A model generated the notes under the pieces. The model did not search any database. It worked only from the letters and a program-made list of their open reading frames with translations, and was not told where the DNA came from. DNA of 64,000 nucleotides from Methylobacterium pseudosasicola (GTDB lineage: Bacteria; Pseudomonadota; Alphaproteobacteria; Rhizobiales; Beijerinckiaceae): the NCBI RefSeq assembly GCF_900114535.1, contig NZ_FOTK01000025.1:1-64000 (forward strand), written 5' to 3'. Shown here in pieces: positions 57,974 through 64,000 of the stretch. The position numbers and the translations under genes were made by a program. Each line of letters opens with the position of its first letter. The first letter of the stretch is position 1.

Positions 57974-58072
57974 GTGCAGCTCAAGCTATTTTCCTACGCG
58001 ATGATCGTGGTGTTCGCCTGCGGTCTCCTGGCGACGGCCCTCGGCTCCGCCGCCGTGCTTCTGGGGCCGTGA
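57974..58072 (+). CDS. Possible 32-residue membrane peptide
   Basis: From the GTG at 57974: VQLKLFSYAMIVVFACGLLA followed by TALGSAAVLLGP, one membrane helix. It ends 23 bases before a strong terminator and may belong to the transcript of the preceding exported-protein gene. Support is only the hydrophobic frame and its position. Confidence 0.4.
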   Translation: MQLKLFSYAMIVVFACGLLATALGSAAVLLGP

Positions 58073-58095
58073 CGCAGACGATCCGATAGACGGAA

Positions 58096-58123
58096 GGCGG
58101 GGTGGGAGCCCCGCCCTTTTTTT
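58096..58123 (+). terminator. Rho-independent terminator
   Basis: GGCGGGG / CCCCGCC pair over 7 bp around a 6-base loop, followed by seven T. The clearest intrinsic terminator in the window, ending the small-gene transcript that starts near 57.6 kb. Confidence 0.85.
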
Positions 58124-58372
58124 GGAACGCACCGGTCGCGATCCCGCGCGTGGGTCCCGTCCGCCGGCCGGAGCCGCCGTCGGTCCGTGTCGGCCGATAC
58201 GGCGCAGTCCCGCCCCGATTCCAGCTTCGCGCCACCAAGACCTGTCATGGGATCGCCGCCCGCCGTCTATCCGGGGTCGGCAGCCCGTCGTACGGGGGAA
58301 CGACCGCACCCTGGAGAGACCCTGACCCCGCTCGGATCAGGTGTCGCAGCACGCCGGAAGGTGGATCACGGG

Positions 58373-58894
58373 ATGACGAAGTTCTCCACGACACTCGCGG
58401 CCGCCCTGCTCATGGCGGCGTCTCCCGGCCAGACCGCGGAGGCTCATGCCCAGACGCAGGCCGACGAGGGCGATCTCGCCGAGAAGATCGTCGGGACCTG
58501 GGAGCTCGTCTCCTACCAGGTCGAGGACAAGGCGACCGGGGCTCTCATCGACGCGATGGGCAGCGCCCCGCGGGGCCGGGCGATCTTCACCAAGGACGGC
58601 TGGGTCGCCTTCAACCTCGAAGGCACCGACCGCAAGCCCGCCGAGACCGATGCCGACCGCGCCGCGCTGATGAAGACGCTGGTCGCCTATATCGGCCGCT
58701 ACCGGATCGAGGGCGACCAGTGGATCACCCAGGTCCAGACCGCCTGGGCGCCGGAATGGGTCAACACCGAGCAGCGGCGCTCGATCACGCTGAAGGGCGA
58801 CGAGGCGGACGTGACGACGCCCTGGCGCATCATGCCGAACTGGGATGCTGGCCGGCTCTCGCGCAGCATCATCCGCTTCCGCCGCGCCCGATAG
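58373..58894 (+). CDS. Lipocalin-like domain exported protein
   Basis: A 173-residue product with a signal peptide (LAAALLMAASPGQTAEAHAQ) and a lipocalin-like domain, with motifs KIVGTWELVSYQVEDKATG, GRAIFTKDGWVAFNL and YIGRYRIEGDQWITQVQTAW. The family binds small lipophilic molecules or remains uncharacterised. The start ATG at 58373 follows GGAAGG. It is not clearly linked to neighbours. Confidence 0.75.
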   Translation: MTKFSTTLAAALLMAASPGQTAEAHAQTQADEGDLAEKIVGTWELVSYQVEDKATGALIDAMGSAPRGRAIFTKDGWVAFNLEGTDRKPAETDADRAALMKTLVAYIGRYRIEGDQWITQVQTAWAPEWVNTEQRRSITLKGDEADVTTPWRIMPNWDAGRLSRSIIRFRRAR

Positions 58895-59342
58895 CGGTCT
58901 GTCGCCGGCGGGGCGACCGATTGCCCAACACCGTAGATTGTTCTTTCAGACCTCATCCTCTAAGACGCGGGCATCGACCCGCTGGGCCAAGTCAGCCAGC
59001 GTGTTTTCGCCTTCGGCGGCCGCCGAACGTCGTGCGGCCACCAAATCCGACCCTGGCTCTATTCGGCGTTGCCGTTCCGAACCCGGTGCTTGGTTAATAA
59101 TAGACGCTTCGTTCCGGAAGTGGGCTTCTGGAATCTGCTTTCGTCGACGGCCCTGAAGCCGCTGCGACCGATAGACAAAAACGCGATCGCATAAGAACGA
59201 TCGATCACGCAAAGTGTACCGCATCACCTGCGGGGGAAACGTTCTGGAAGGCTGGACGCGCGGGTCTCCCGATCGTGTCGATCCGACGCCTTCTGGACCG
59301 GAGCGTGCCAGCCGCGCAGTCCCGGTCCGCAAACGATGAGAT
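58895..59342. other. Intergenic region before mqo
   Basis: About 450 bases. A minus-strand frame of 92 codons from an ATG at 59224 ends at 58946 (ENTLADLAQRVDARVLEDEV); it looks partly protein-like but has no recognised family and no good ribosome binding site. Otherwise I see no gene. Confidence 0.35.
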
Positions 59343-61079
59343 GTGGCGATGCGTGCCGACGACAACAACAAGCCCCGGTCCGAGCTCTCCGCGCAGGACA
59401 GGCTTGCCTTCAGCCGCCGGCAACTCCTCGGCACCGCGGCCACCGGGCTCGCGGCGGCCTCCCTGCCGGGCTCCCTGGCTTTCGCGGACAGCGCCGACGG
59501 CAAGGTCGACGTGCTACTGATCGGCGGCGGCATCATGAGCGCGACGCTCGGCGTGTGGCTCAACCAGCTCGAGCCGACCTGGTCGATCCAGATGGTCGAG
59601 CGCCTGGACCAGGTCGCCCTGGAGAGCTCCAACGGCTGGAACAATGCCGGCACCGGCCACTCCGCCCTGGCAGAGCTGAACTACACCCCCGAGAAGAAGA
59701 ACGGCCAGGTCGAGATCGCCAAGGCGGTGGAGATCAACGAGGCTTTCCAGGTGACGCGCCAGTTCCTGGCCTCGCTGGTCAAGACCGGGGTGTTGAAGAA
59801 CCCCCATTCCTTCATCAACTACACCCCGCACATGAGCTTCGTCTGGGGTGACGACAACATCACCTACCTGAAGAAGCGCTGGGAGGCCCTGAAGGCCAGC
59901 CCGCTCTTTGCCGGCATGGAATATTCGACCGATCCGGAAAAGCTCAAGACATGGGTGCCCCTGATGATGGAGGGGCGCGACCCGAAGCAGAAGGTCGCCG
60001 CCACCTGGACGCCGCTCGGCACCGATGTCGAGTGGGGCGAGGTCACCCGCCAGTACGTCGCCCACCTGCAGGGTCAGCCGACCTTCAAGCTGAACCTCTC
60101 CACCGAGGTCGAGGGCATCACCAAGAACGCGGACGGCTCCTGGCGGGTCACCTCGCGCAACACCAAGGACGGGTCGCGGCGCAGCGTCGACGCCAAATTC
60201 GTGTTCATCGGCGCCGGCGGCGGCGCCCTGCACCTGCTGCAGAAATCCGGCATCCCGGAGGGCGAGGATTACGCCGGCTTCCCCGTCGGCGGCTCGTTCC
60301 TGATCAACGAGAACCCGGATGTCGCGACGCTGCACCTCGCCAAGGCCTACGGCAAGGCGTCTGTCGGCTCCCCGCCGATGTCGGTGCCGCACCTGGACAC
60401 ACGGGTGCTCGGCGGCAAGCGCGTGATCCTGTTCGGACCGTTCGCGACCTTCTCGACCAAGTTCCTGAAGGAGGGCTCGTATCTCGACCTCCTCAGCTCG
60501 ACCACGACCAGCAACATCTGGCCGATGGTCCGGGTCGGAATCGACGAGTATCCCCTGGTCGAGTACCTGGCCGGACAGCTCATGCTGTCGGACGACGACC
60601 GGATCGCGGCCCTGCGCGAGTACTTCCCGAAGGCCAAGAAGGAGGAGTGGCGCCTCTGGCAGGCCGGTCAGCGCGTGCAGATCATCAAGCGCGACCCGAA
60701 CAAGGGCGGCGTGCTGAAGCTCGGCACCGAGATCGTCAACGCCAAGGACGGCAGCATCGCCGCCCTGCTCGGGGCTTCCCCGGGCGCCTCGACGGCAGCG
60801 CCGATCATGCTGCAGGTGCTGGAGAAAGTGTTCGCCAAGAACGTCGCCACGCCCGAGTGGCAGGCGAAGATCAAGCAGATCGTCCCGAGCTACGGCACCA
60901 AGCTCAACGACGATCCGGATCGGGTGGCCGAGGAATGGGCCTATACCAGCGCGCAGCTGCAGCTTCCGGCCCCGCCGCAGATCGACAAGGCGGCGCTCAA
61001 GGCCGTCCCGAGCAGCAGCACGGTGCTGAACAGCAGCAACACTGCCGTCCCGGCGCCGGTGCACGATCTGGCCCCCTGA
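59343..61079 (+). CDS. mqo: Malate:quinone oxidoreductase with twin-arginine signal
   Basis: A 578-residue FAD enzyme that oxidises malate and reduces membrane quinone. The N-terminus has a twin-arginine-type signal: SRRQLLGTAATGLAAASLPG with RR at 25-26 and a hydrophobic stretch ending LAFA. The FAD motif VDVLLIGGGIMSATLGVWL follows, then LESSNGWNNAGTGHSALAEL and LLGASPGASTAAPIML, all conserved in Mqo. Start is the GTG at 59343 or the ATG at 59349. Export is inferred from the signal alone. Confidence 0.9.
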   Translation: MAMRADDNNKPRSELSAQDRLAFSRRQLLGTAATGLAAASLPGSLAFADSADGKVDVLLIGGGIMSATLGVWLNQLEPTWSIQMVERLDQVALESSNGWNNAGTGHSALAELNYTPEKKNGQVEIAKAVEINEAFQVTRQFLASLVKTGVLKNPHSFINYTPHMSFVWGDDNITYLKKRWEALKASPLFAGMEYSTDPEKLKTWVPLMMEGRDPKQKVAATWTPLGTDVEWGEVTRQYVAHLQGQPTFKLNLSTEVEGITKNADGSWRVTSRNTKDGSRRSVDAKFVFIGAGGGALHLLQKSGIPEGEDYAGFPVGGSFLINENPDVATLHLAKAYGKASVGSPPMSVPHLDTRVLGGKRVILFGPFATFSTKFLKEGSYLDLLSSTTTSNIWPMVRVGIDEYPLVEYLAGQLMLSDDDRIAALREYFPKAKKEEWRLWQAGQRVQIIKRDPNKGGVLKLGTEIVNAKDGSIAALLGASPGASTAAPIMLQVLEKVFAKNVATPEWQAKIKQIVPSYGTKLNDDPDRVAEEWAYTSAQLQLPAPPQIDKAALKAVPSSSTVLNSSNTAVPAPVHDLAP

Positions 61080-61090
61080 GCCGCCAAGAT

Positions 61091-61122
61091 CCCGGGTCTC
61101 GCCACTTTGCGCGAGGCCCGGG
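61091..61122 (+). terminator. Hairpin after mqo
   Basis: CCCGGGTCTCGC and GCGAGGCCCGGG pair over 12 bp (one G-U) with an 8-base loop, between the convergent mqo and the next gene. Probably a bidirectional terminator; no T tract. Confidence 0.6.
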
Positions 61123-61142
61123 GCCGGCTCCGGTCGAACCGC

Positions 61143-61412
61143 TCAGGCGGAGCGAACCGGGGTCGCGCGGCTGGCGAGGTGGAGCCAGCCGAAATCCACC
61201 GGATAGCCGAGGCCGTGGAGCATCTTGACCCGCTTCCACGAGGCCGAGCGGGCCGAGGCCTCGTTCTGCCCGGCCTCGATCTCCGCGGCTTCCATCTCTT
61301 GAAGCTCCCGGGTCAGCTCCTCGCGCAGCCCCGTCGCCTTCATGGCGCCGAGCGCCGCCGTGAACGCCTGTTCGGTGACCCGCACCTGATCGCAAATCTG
61401 ACGCACGCTCAT
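61143..61412 (-). CDS. Hypothetical protein, 89 residues
   Basis: Starts MSVRQICDQVRVTEQAFTAA with an alpha-helical, Glu-rich centre (LTRELQEMEAAEIEAGQNE) and ends with HGLGYPVDFGWLHLASR. No known family. A dyad at 61514-61540 lies about 100 bases upstream and may control it. Confidence 0.55.
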   Translation of the reverse strand: MSVRQICDQVRVTEQAFTAALGAMKATGLREELTRELQEMEAAEIEAGQNEASARSASWKRVKMLHGLGYPVDFGWLHLASRATPVRSA

Positions 61413-61513
61413 CAGTCCTGAGCCCTCTCGCGCAACCGTTTGACTGCTGTCTCGCAGTCGTCGGATCCTAGCATCCGGGTCCGCCGCGGGAGATGTACGT
61501 CTTTGGTACAGAC

Positions 61514-61540
61514 AGATTTACTGTCCGATGTAGTAAATCT
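61514..61540. promoter_or_regulatory. Dyad operator candidate
   Basis: AGATTTACT (61514-61522) and AGTAAATCT (61532-61540) are perfect 9-bp arms around a 9-base centre, in a short AT-rich patch. It sits upstream of the 61143-61412 gene and just past the stop of the 61547-61768 gene. Confidence 0.5.
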
Positions 61541-61546
61541 CAAACC

Positions 61547-61768
61547 CTACCGCAGTGGGAGCGAGCCGAGGCGGCGCGCGGCCCGAAACGAGCGGCGCCA
61601 CCGCCGCTTGCGCCCGAAGGTCCGGCGCGGATCGATGATCCCGGCGGCGAGGTCATCCTTCTGGATGATCCGGGGCTGCACGGCGGCCCCGATTGCGACC
61701 AGAGCAGCCGATCCGACCAACGCGACGATCGCGGCGCCCCAGAACAGGCTCTCGAACATCTGGTCCAT
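61547..61768 (-). CDS. Small membrane protein, 73 residues
   Basis: One membrane helix (LFWGAAIVALVGSAALVAIG) followed by a basic tail (GRKRRWRRSFRAARRLGS). The tail may bind lipid head groups or nucleic acid. No family recognised. Confidence 0.55.
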   Translation of the reverse strand: MDQMFESLFWGAAIVALVGSAALVAIGAAVQPRIIQKDDLAAGIIDPRRTFGRKRRWRRSFRAARRLGSLPLR

Positions 61769-61987
61769 CCGATCGGCGAGTCCTCACATAGGCGTGAAGT
61801 CTGATCGAAATTGCGGCAGAATCTAGACTGCGCCAGTTATTTTGCACGGTTATCAGTATCCGCCGGGATAGTCCGAGCGAAAGCAGCGATTTCGACCGCC
61901 GTCATCGCCACGAACGATCAGTCTTCGCGGATCACGCCCACCGTCCGAGAGGCTTGTTCGGACAGAATTGGGCGCCGTGATTCTGGA

Positions 61988-62311
61988 TCAGGCGATACCG
62001 AGAAACACCGCCAAGGCTCGGGTCACGGCCAGCATGGCTTCCGCTTCGAGATGGCCGATCGTCGGGCCGACCCTGTCGCGCTTCACCGACATCGCCTTGT
62101 CGATCATGACCTGTGACGGCTTGCGTAACCCGTTGGACGGCGTCGGCGCGATATCGGTCCGGATCAGGGGTGCGTCCACCAGGGTCCCGGATATCAGCAG
62201 GACCGTGACCGTGCCGGTCTGATCGAACAGGTCTGACTGGATGACGAGAGCCGGGCGCGGCTTGCCGAAATCGCCGGTCAGCGCAATCGTGACCAGATCC
62301 CTCCGCTTCAC
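61988..62311 (-). CDS. MazF/PemK-family toxin (endoribonuclease)
   Basis: A 107-residue product from GTG 62311. The fold-defining motif KRRDLVTIALTGDFGKPRPA and LVIQSDLFDQTGTVTVLLIS match PemK/MazF toxins, which cut mRNA. The C-terminal QVMIDKAMSVKRDRVGPTIG carries the second catalytic region. The GTG overlaps the antitoxin stop TGA (GTGA), as expected for a toxin-antitoxin pair. Confidence 0.85.
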   Translation of the reverse strand: MKRRDLVTIALTGDFGKPRPALVIQSDLFDQTGTVTVLLISGTLVDAPLIRTDIAPTPSNGLRKPSQVMIDKAMSVKRDRVGPTIGHLEAEAMLAVTRALAVFLGIA

Positions 62312-62532
62312 GCCTCGCTCTCGGGATCGAGATCGTCGAGCGCAGCGTCCAGGACGGCGCTTAAATCGTGATCGGCTGCGTCGGCCGCGGCCACCGCCCG
62401 CGCTTGGCGCCGGCATTCCTCGGCAAATCCGGGCCGGCGGGTGTCCGGCACCCAGATCTGGATCGGCCGCAGGCCGGAGGCACGGAGCGCATCGCGGCGC
62501 TTCTGGACGCGCTGGCGGATGGGTGCGGGCAT
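62308..62532 (-). CDS. MazE-type antitoxin, DUF3018 family
   Basis: A 74-residue product upstream of the toxin. RQRVQKRRDALRASGLRPIQ and IWVPDTRRPGFAEECRRQAR match DUF3018, an antitoxin family found with MazF-type toxins. Its C-terminal acidic tail (LDDLDPESEA) should bind the toxin. The start ATG abuts the palindrome ATGACGTCAT (62531-62540). Confidence 0.82.
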   Translation of the reverse strand: MPAPIRQRVQKRRDALRASGLRPIQIWVPDTRRPGFAEECRRQARAVAAADAADHDLSAVLDAALDDLDPESEA

Positions 62533-62860
62533 GACGTCATTCTTCCGATCTCGTTACATGTAACATAGATCGCATGGCCCGAGCGGAAAAGGCGACGGGC
62601 GATGCTCCAGCGCTCACCAGTCGGATCGGGATCGCGCAGCGGCGCGCGGCGACGGATCTTTCGACCGCAGCCATAAAGCCGCCCCGCCGACAGGCCAGGG
62701 CATCCCGGACGCCGCAGGCCGGCTCGGCGGGTCACCTCTGGGTGTATGATTTACGACTCGTTCATCCTCTAGGTGTCCCCTGGTCTCAGCCGGACGCCGA
62801 TCCAGGCCACCGGCGGAACGGGACGATCACGCGGGGCGAGGGCCCCATCCGCAGGACAGC
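62533..62860. other. Intergenic region upstream of the toxin-antitoxin pair
   Basis: About 330 bases between the antitoxin gene (minus) and the next plus-strand gene. It holds the promoter side of the toxin-antitoxin operon, including the palindrome at 62553-62564. A plus-strand frame from 62574 is open but Arg/Pro/Ala-rich and without a recognisable domain, so I do not call it. Confidence 0.4.
62553..62564. promoter_or_regulatory. Palindromic operator candidate for the toxin-antitoxin operon
   Basis: GTTACATGTAAC is a perfect 12-bp palindrome 21 bases upstream of the antitoxin ATG; a second palindrome ATGACGTCAT (62531-62540) overlaps the start. Autoregulation by the antitoxin is typical of such pairs, and these are the obvious binding sites. 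Confidence 0.55.
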
Positions 62861-63052
62861 ATGCGAAACAGGGAACCGGAAGCGATGCCGCGCAAGTCCG
62901 AGACGACGACCCAAGAGCCGATCATGGAGCTCTGGCGGATCCTGGCCCTCGCGCTGATCGTCGCCGCCGGGATGCTGTTCGTTCACCTGGTCGTGCCGGA
63001 GGAGGCCGAAGCCTCCGGCGAGCCCGCGAGCGCCATCACGGTCGTCCGGTAG
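62861..63052 (+). CDS. Small membrane protein, 63 residues
   Basis: Starts at 62861 (an AGGAC lies upstream) or 62885 (GGAAG upstream). The product has one helix (WRILALALIVAAGMLFVHLV) and an acidic tail (PEEAEASGEPAS). No family recognised. Confidence 0.5.
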   Translation: MRNREPEAMPRKSETTTQEPIMELWRILALALIVAAGMLFVHLVVPEEAEASGEPASAITVVR

Positions 63053-63061
63053 TCGGCCCCA

Positions 63062-63283
63062 TCAGGGGAGCCTGGGCCAGAGGTTCGCCGGGTCCAGGGA
63101 CGCGGCATCGCCAGCGACATCCGCCGGCGTCAGCCCGATCAGCACGGCAGCGGCGAGGATCGCGGCGGCCAGGACCAGGACGACCGCGACGCGCTCGGGA
63201 TCGATCCGTGTCGATTTCAGCACGGCACACCCGATCGTGAAGGTCGCGGCCTCCGTCAGCGGCAGGATCTGCACCGGCCCCAT
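63062..63283 (-). CDS. Small membrane protein, 73 residues
   Basis: One or two helices (ATFTIGCAVLKSTR, weak; AVVLVLAAAILAAAVLIGLT, strong). It starts 16 bases after the Cache-domain gene on the same strand, so the two are probably co-transcribed. No family recognised. Confidence 0.5.
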   Translation of the reverse strand: MGPVQILPLTEAATFTIGCAVLKSTRIDPERVAVVLVLAAAILAAAVLIGLTPADVAGDAASLDPANLWPRLP

Positions 63284-63298
63284 GCCGGACGTCGCGGC

Positions 63299-64000
63299 CT
63301 ACTCGGTCCCCGCCTGTCTGAGGCCGGCCGAGTCCAGGGCGGTCGTCGCGGCCCGCATATCGCGCCGGGCCTGCGCGATCGCCGCCGCCTTCGCGTCGCC
63401 CTGCGCGTTGAGCGCCTCCAGGAAGGCGATCCAATCCGCCCGCGCCTGATTTGGAATCTGCCCGTCAAGCTTCTGTCGCAGCTGGGCGACCCGGCCATCC
63501 GGGGTCGCGGCGGTGGGCGCGGATTGGTCGGTGTCGTAGACGCCGACCGCGCACATCTGGTCGCCGGCCTTGGTGTAGTAGGTTGTCTTGGGTTCCTCGA
63601 TCGTGCTGCCGGGCTTCGGGAACAGGTAGTGGATCACCGCGATCTGCCCGGGCTTGGCGGTATCGAGCATCGTCTGGATGAAGCGGTTGCCGGTCTTGTC
63701 GTGCAGATCGCGCACGTCGTGACCCTTCAGGATCGGGTTGGGATGGGCGCTCATGACGCCGTCCGGCGCGACGCAAAAGACGTAGGTGTCGGCGGTGCGG
63801 AAGCCGTTCGTGCCCGCGGAGAACTCACCGAGGGCCTTGGCCGGGTCGGCCTGTAGAGCCCGGCCGACGCGCCCGAGCATCCAGGAGGCGAAGCCGTTCG
63901 GGCTCGGATCGTCGCAGGAGGTCGGCGCCTCGCCGTCGCCGCAGGCCAGGGCAGACATCGGCGGCTGCACGGCACACATCAATGTTGCCGCCAGCAGCGC
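63299..64000 (-). CDS. Cache-domain exported protein (5' end outside window)
   Basis: The frame is open to base 64000 and upstream residues ALLAATLMCAVQPPMSALA look like a signal peptide, so the true start lies beyond the window. The core TADTYVFCVAPDGVMSAHPN / GHDVRDLHDKTGNRFIQTML and YYTKAGDQMCAVGVYDTD matches single-Cache (Cache_2-like) sensor domains that bind small ligands in the periplasm. No signalling domain follows; the C-terminus is a helical tail. It may act as a stand-alone binding protein. Confidence 0.72.
   Translation of the reverse strand, partial: ALLAATLMCAVQPPMSALACGDGEAPTSCDDPSPNGFASWMLGRVGRALQADPAKALGEFSAGTNGFRTADTYVFCVAPDGVMSAHPNPILKGHDVRDLHDKTGNRFIQTMLDTAKPGQIAVIHYLFPKPGSTIEEPKTTYYTKAGDQMCAVGVYDTDQSAPTAATPDGRVAQLRQKLDGQIPNQARADWIAFLEALNAQGDAKAAAIAQARRDMRAATTALDSAGLRQAGTE

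Noticed and set aside
62574..62957. Plus-strand 127-codon frame next to the toxin-antitoxin pair
   Set aside because: Arg/Pro/Ala-rich with no domain; its end overlaps the better-supported small membrane protein gene in another frame.

Overview
This window is about 64 kb of GC-rich chromosome from an alphaproteobacterium, most likely Methylobacterium or a close relative in the Hyphomicrobiales. That placement is inferred from the CcrM-type methylase, a DivL-like cell-cycle kinase, the ruvB/ybgC/tolQRAB neighbourhood, the protein sequences and the base composition; no rRNA is present to prove it. Most of the DNA is ordinary chromosomal backbone. Accessory material is limited to a transposase fragment at the left edge, three long inverted-repeat elements, a nucleotidyltransferase-fold gene, a toxin-antitoxin pair at the right end and a few gene remnants.

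Left part (1-20 kb). A partial IS4-type transposase is followed by the cell-cycle DNA methylase ccrM, an RlpA-like wall protein, a polyhydroxyalkanoate-system protein, an ABC-F ATPase (uup-like) and an M32 carboxypeptidase with a clear promoter and dyad. Next is a three-gene minus-strand set (acyltransferase-like hydrolase, DUF938 methyltransferase, YdhR-like protein) whose joint function is unknown. A YhaO/YhaN (SbcDC-like) nuclease-ATPase pair, an HD-GYP protein, an EEP-family hydrolase, a cardiolipin synthase and an enoyl-CoA hydratase follow.

Middle (20-46 kb). Uracil-DNA glycosylase, ferrochelatase, a parvulin-type prolyl isomerase divergent from secA, bioD, a Kup potassium transporter and ahcY lead to a DivL-like sensor kinase that has tyrosine where the phospho-accepting histidine should be. 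GANTC methylation sites cluster just upstream of that gene. After an MFS transporter and a nucleotidyltransferase-fold gene, the minus strand carries the cell-envelope cluster ruvB, (DUF4142), ybgC, tolQ, tolR, tolA and tolB, with an aldolase on the opposite strand between ybgC and tolQ.

Right part (46-64 kb). A REC-GGDEF protein and a REC-LuxR regulator are followed by topoisomerase IB, a glycosyltransferase/methyltransferase pair, an FMN reductase, cytochrome b561, a double-domain AprI/Inh protease inhibitor translationally coupled to a 2-hydroxyacid dehydrogenase, leuC, tRNA-Leu(CAG), small exported proteins, a malate:quinone oxidoreductase with a twin-arginine signal, a MazE/MazF-type module and a Cache-domain protein that runs off the window.

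I found no CRISPR array, prophage, rRNA or complete insertion sequence. The best candidates for new biology are the DivL-like kinase with its GANTC-dense leader, the palindromic site in front of ahcY, the uncharacterised acyltransferase/DUF938/YdhR set, and the divL-to-tolB junction carrying the nucleotidyltransferase gene.
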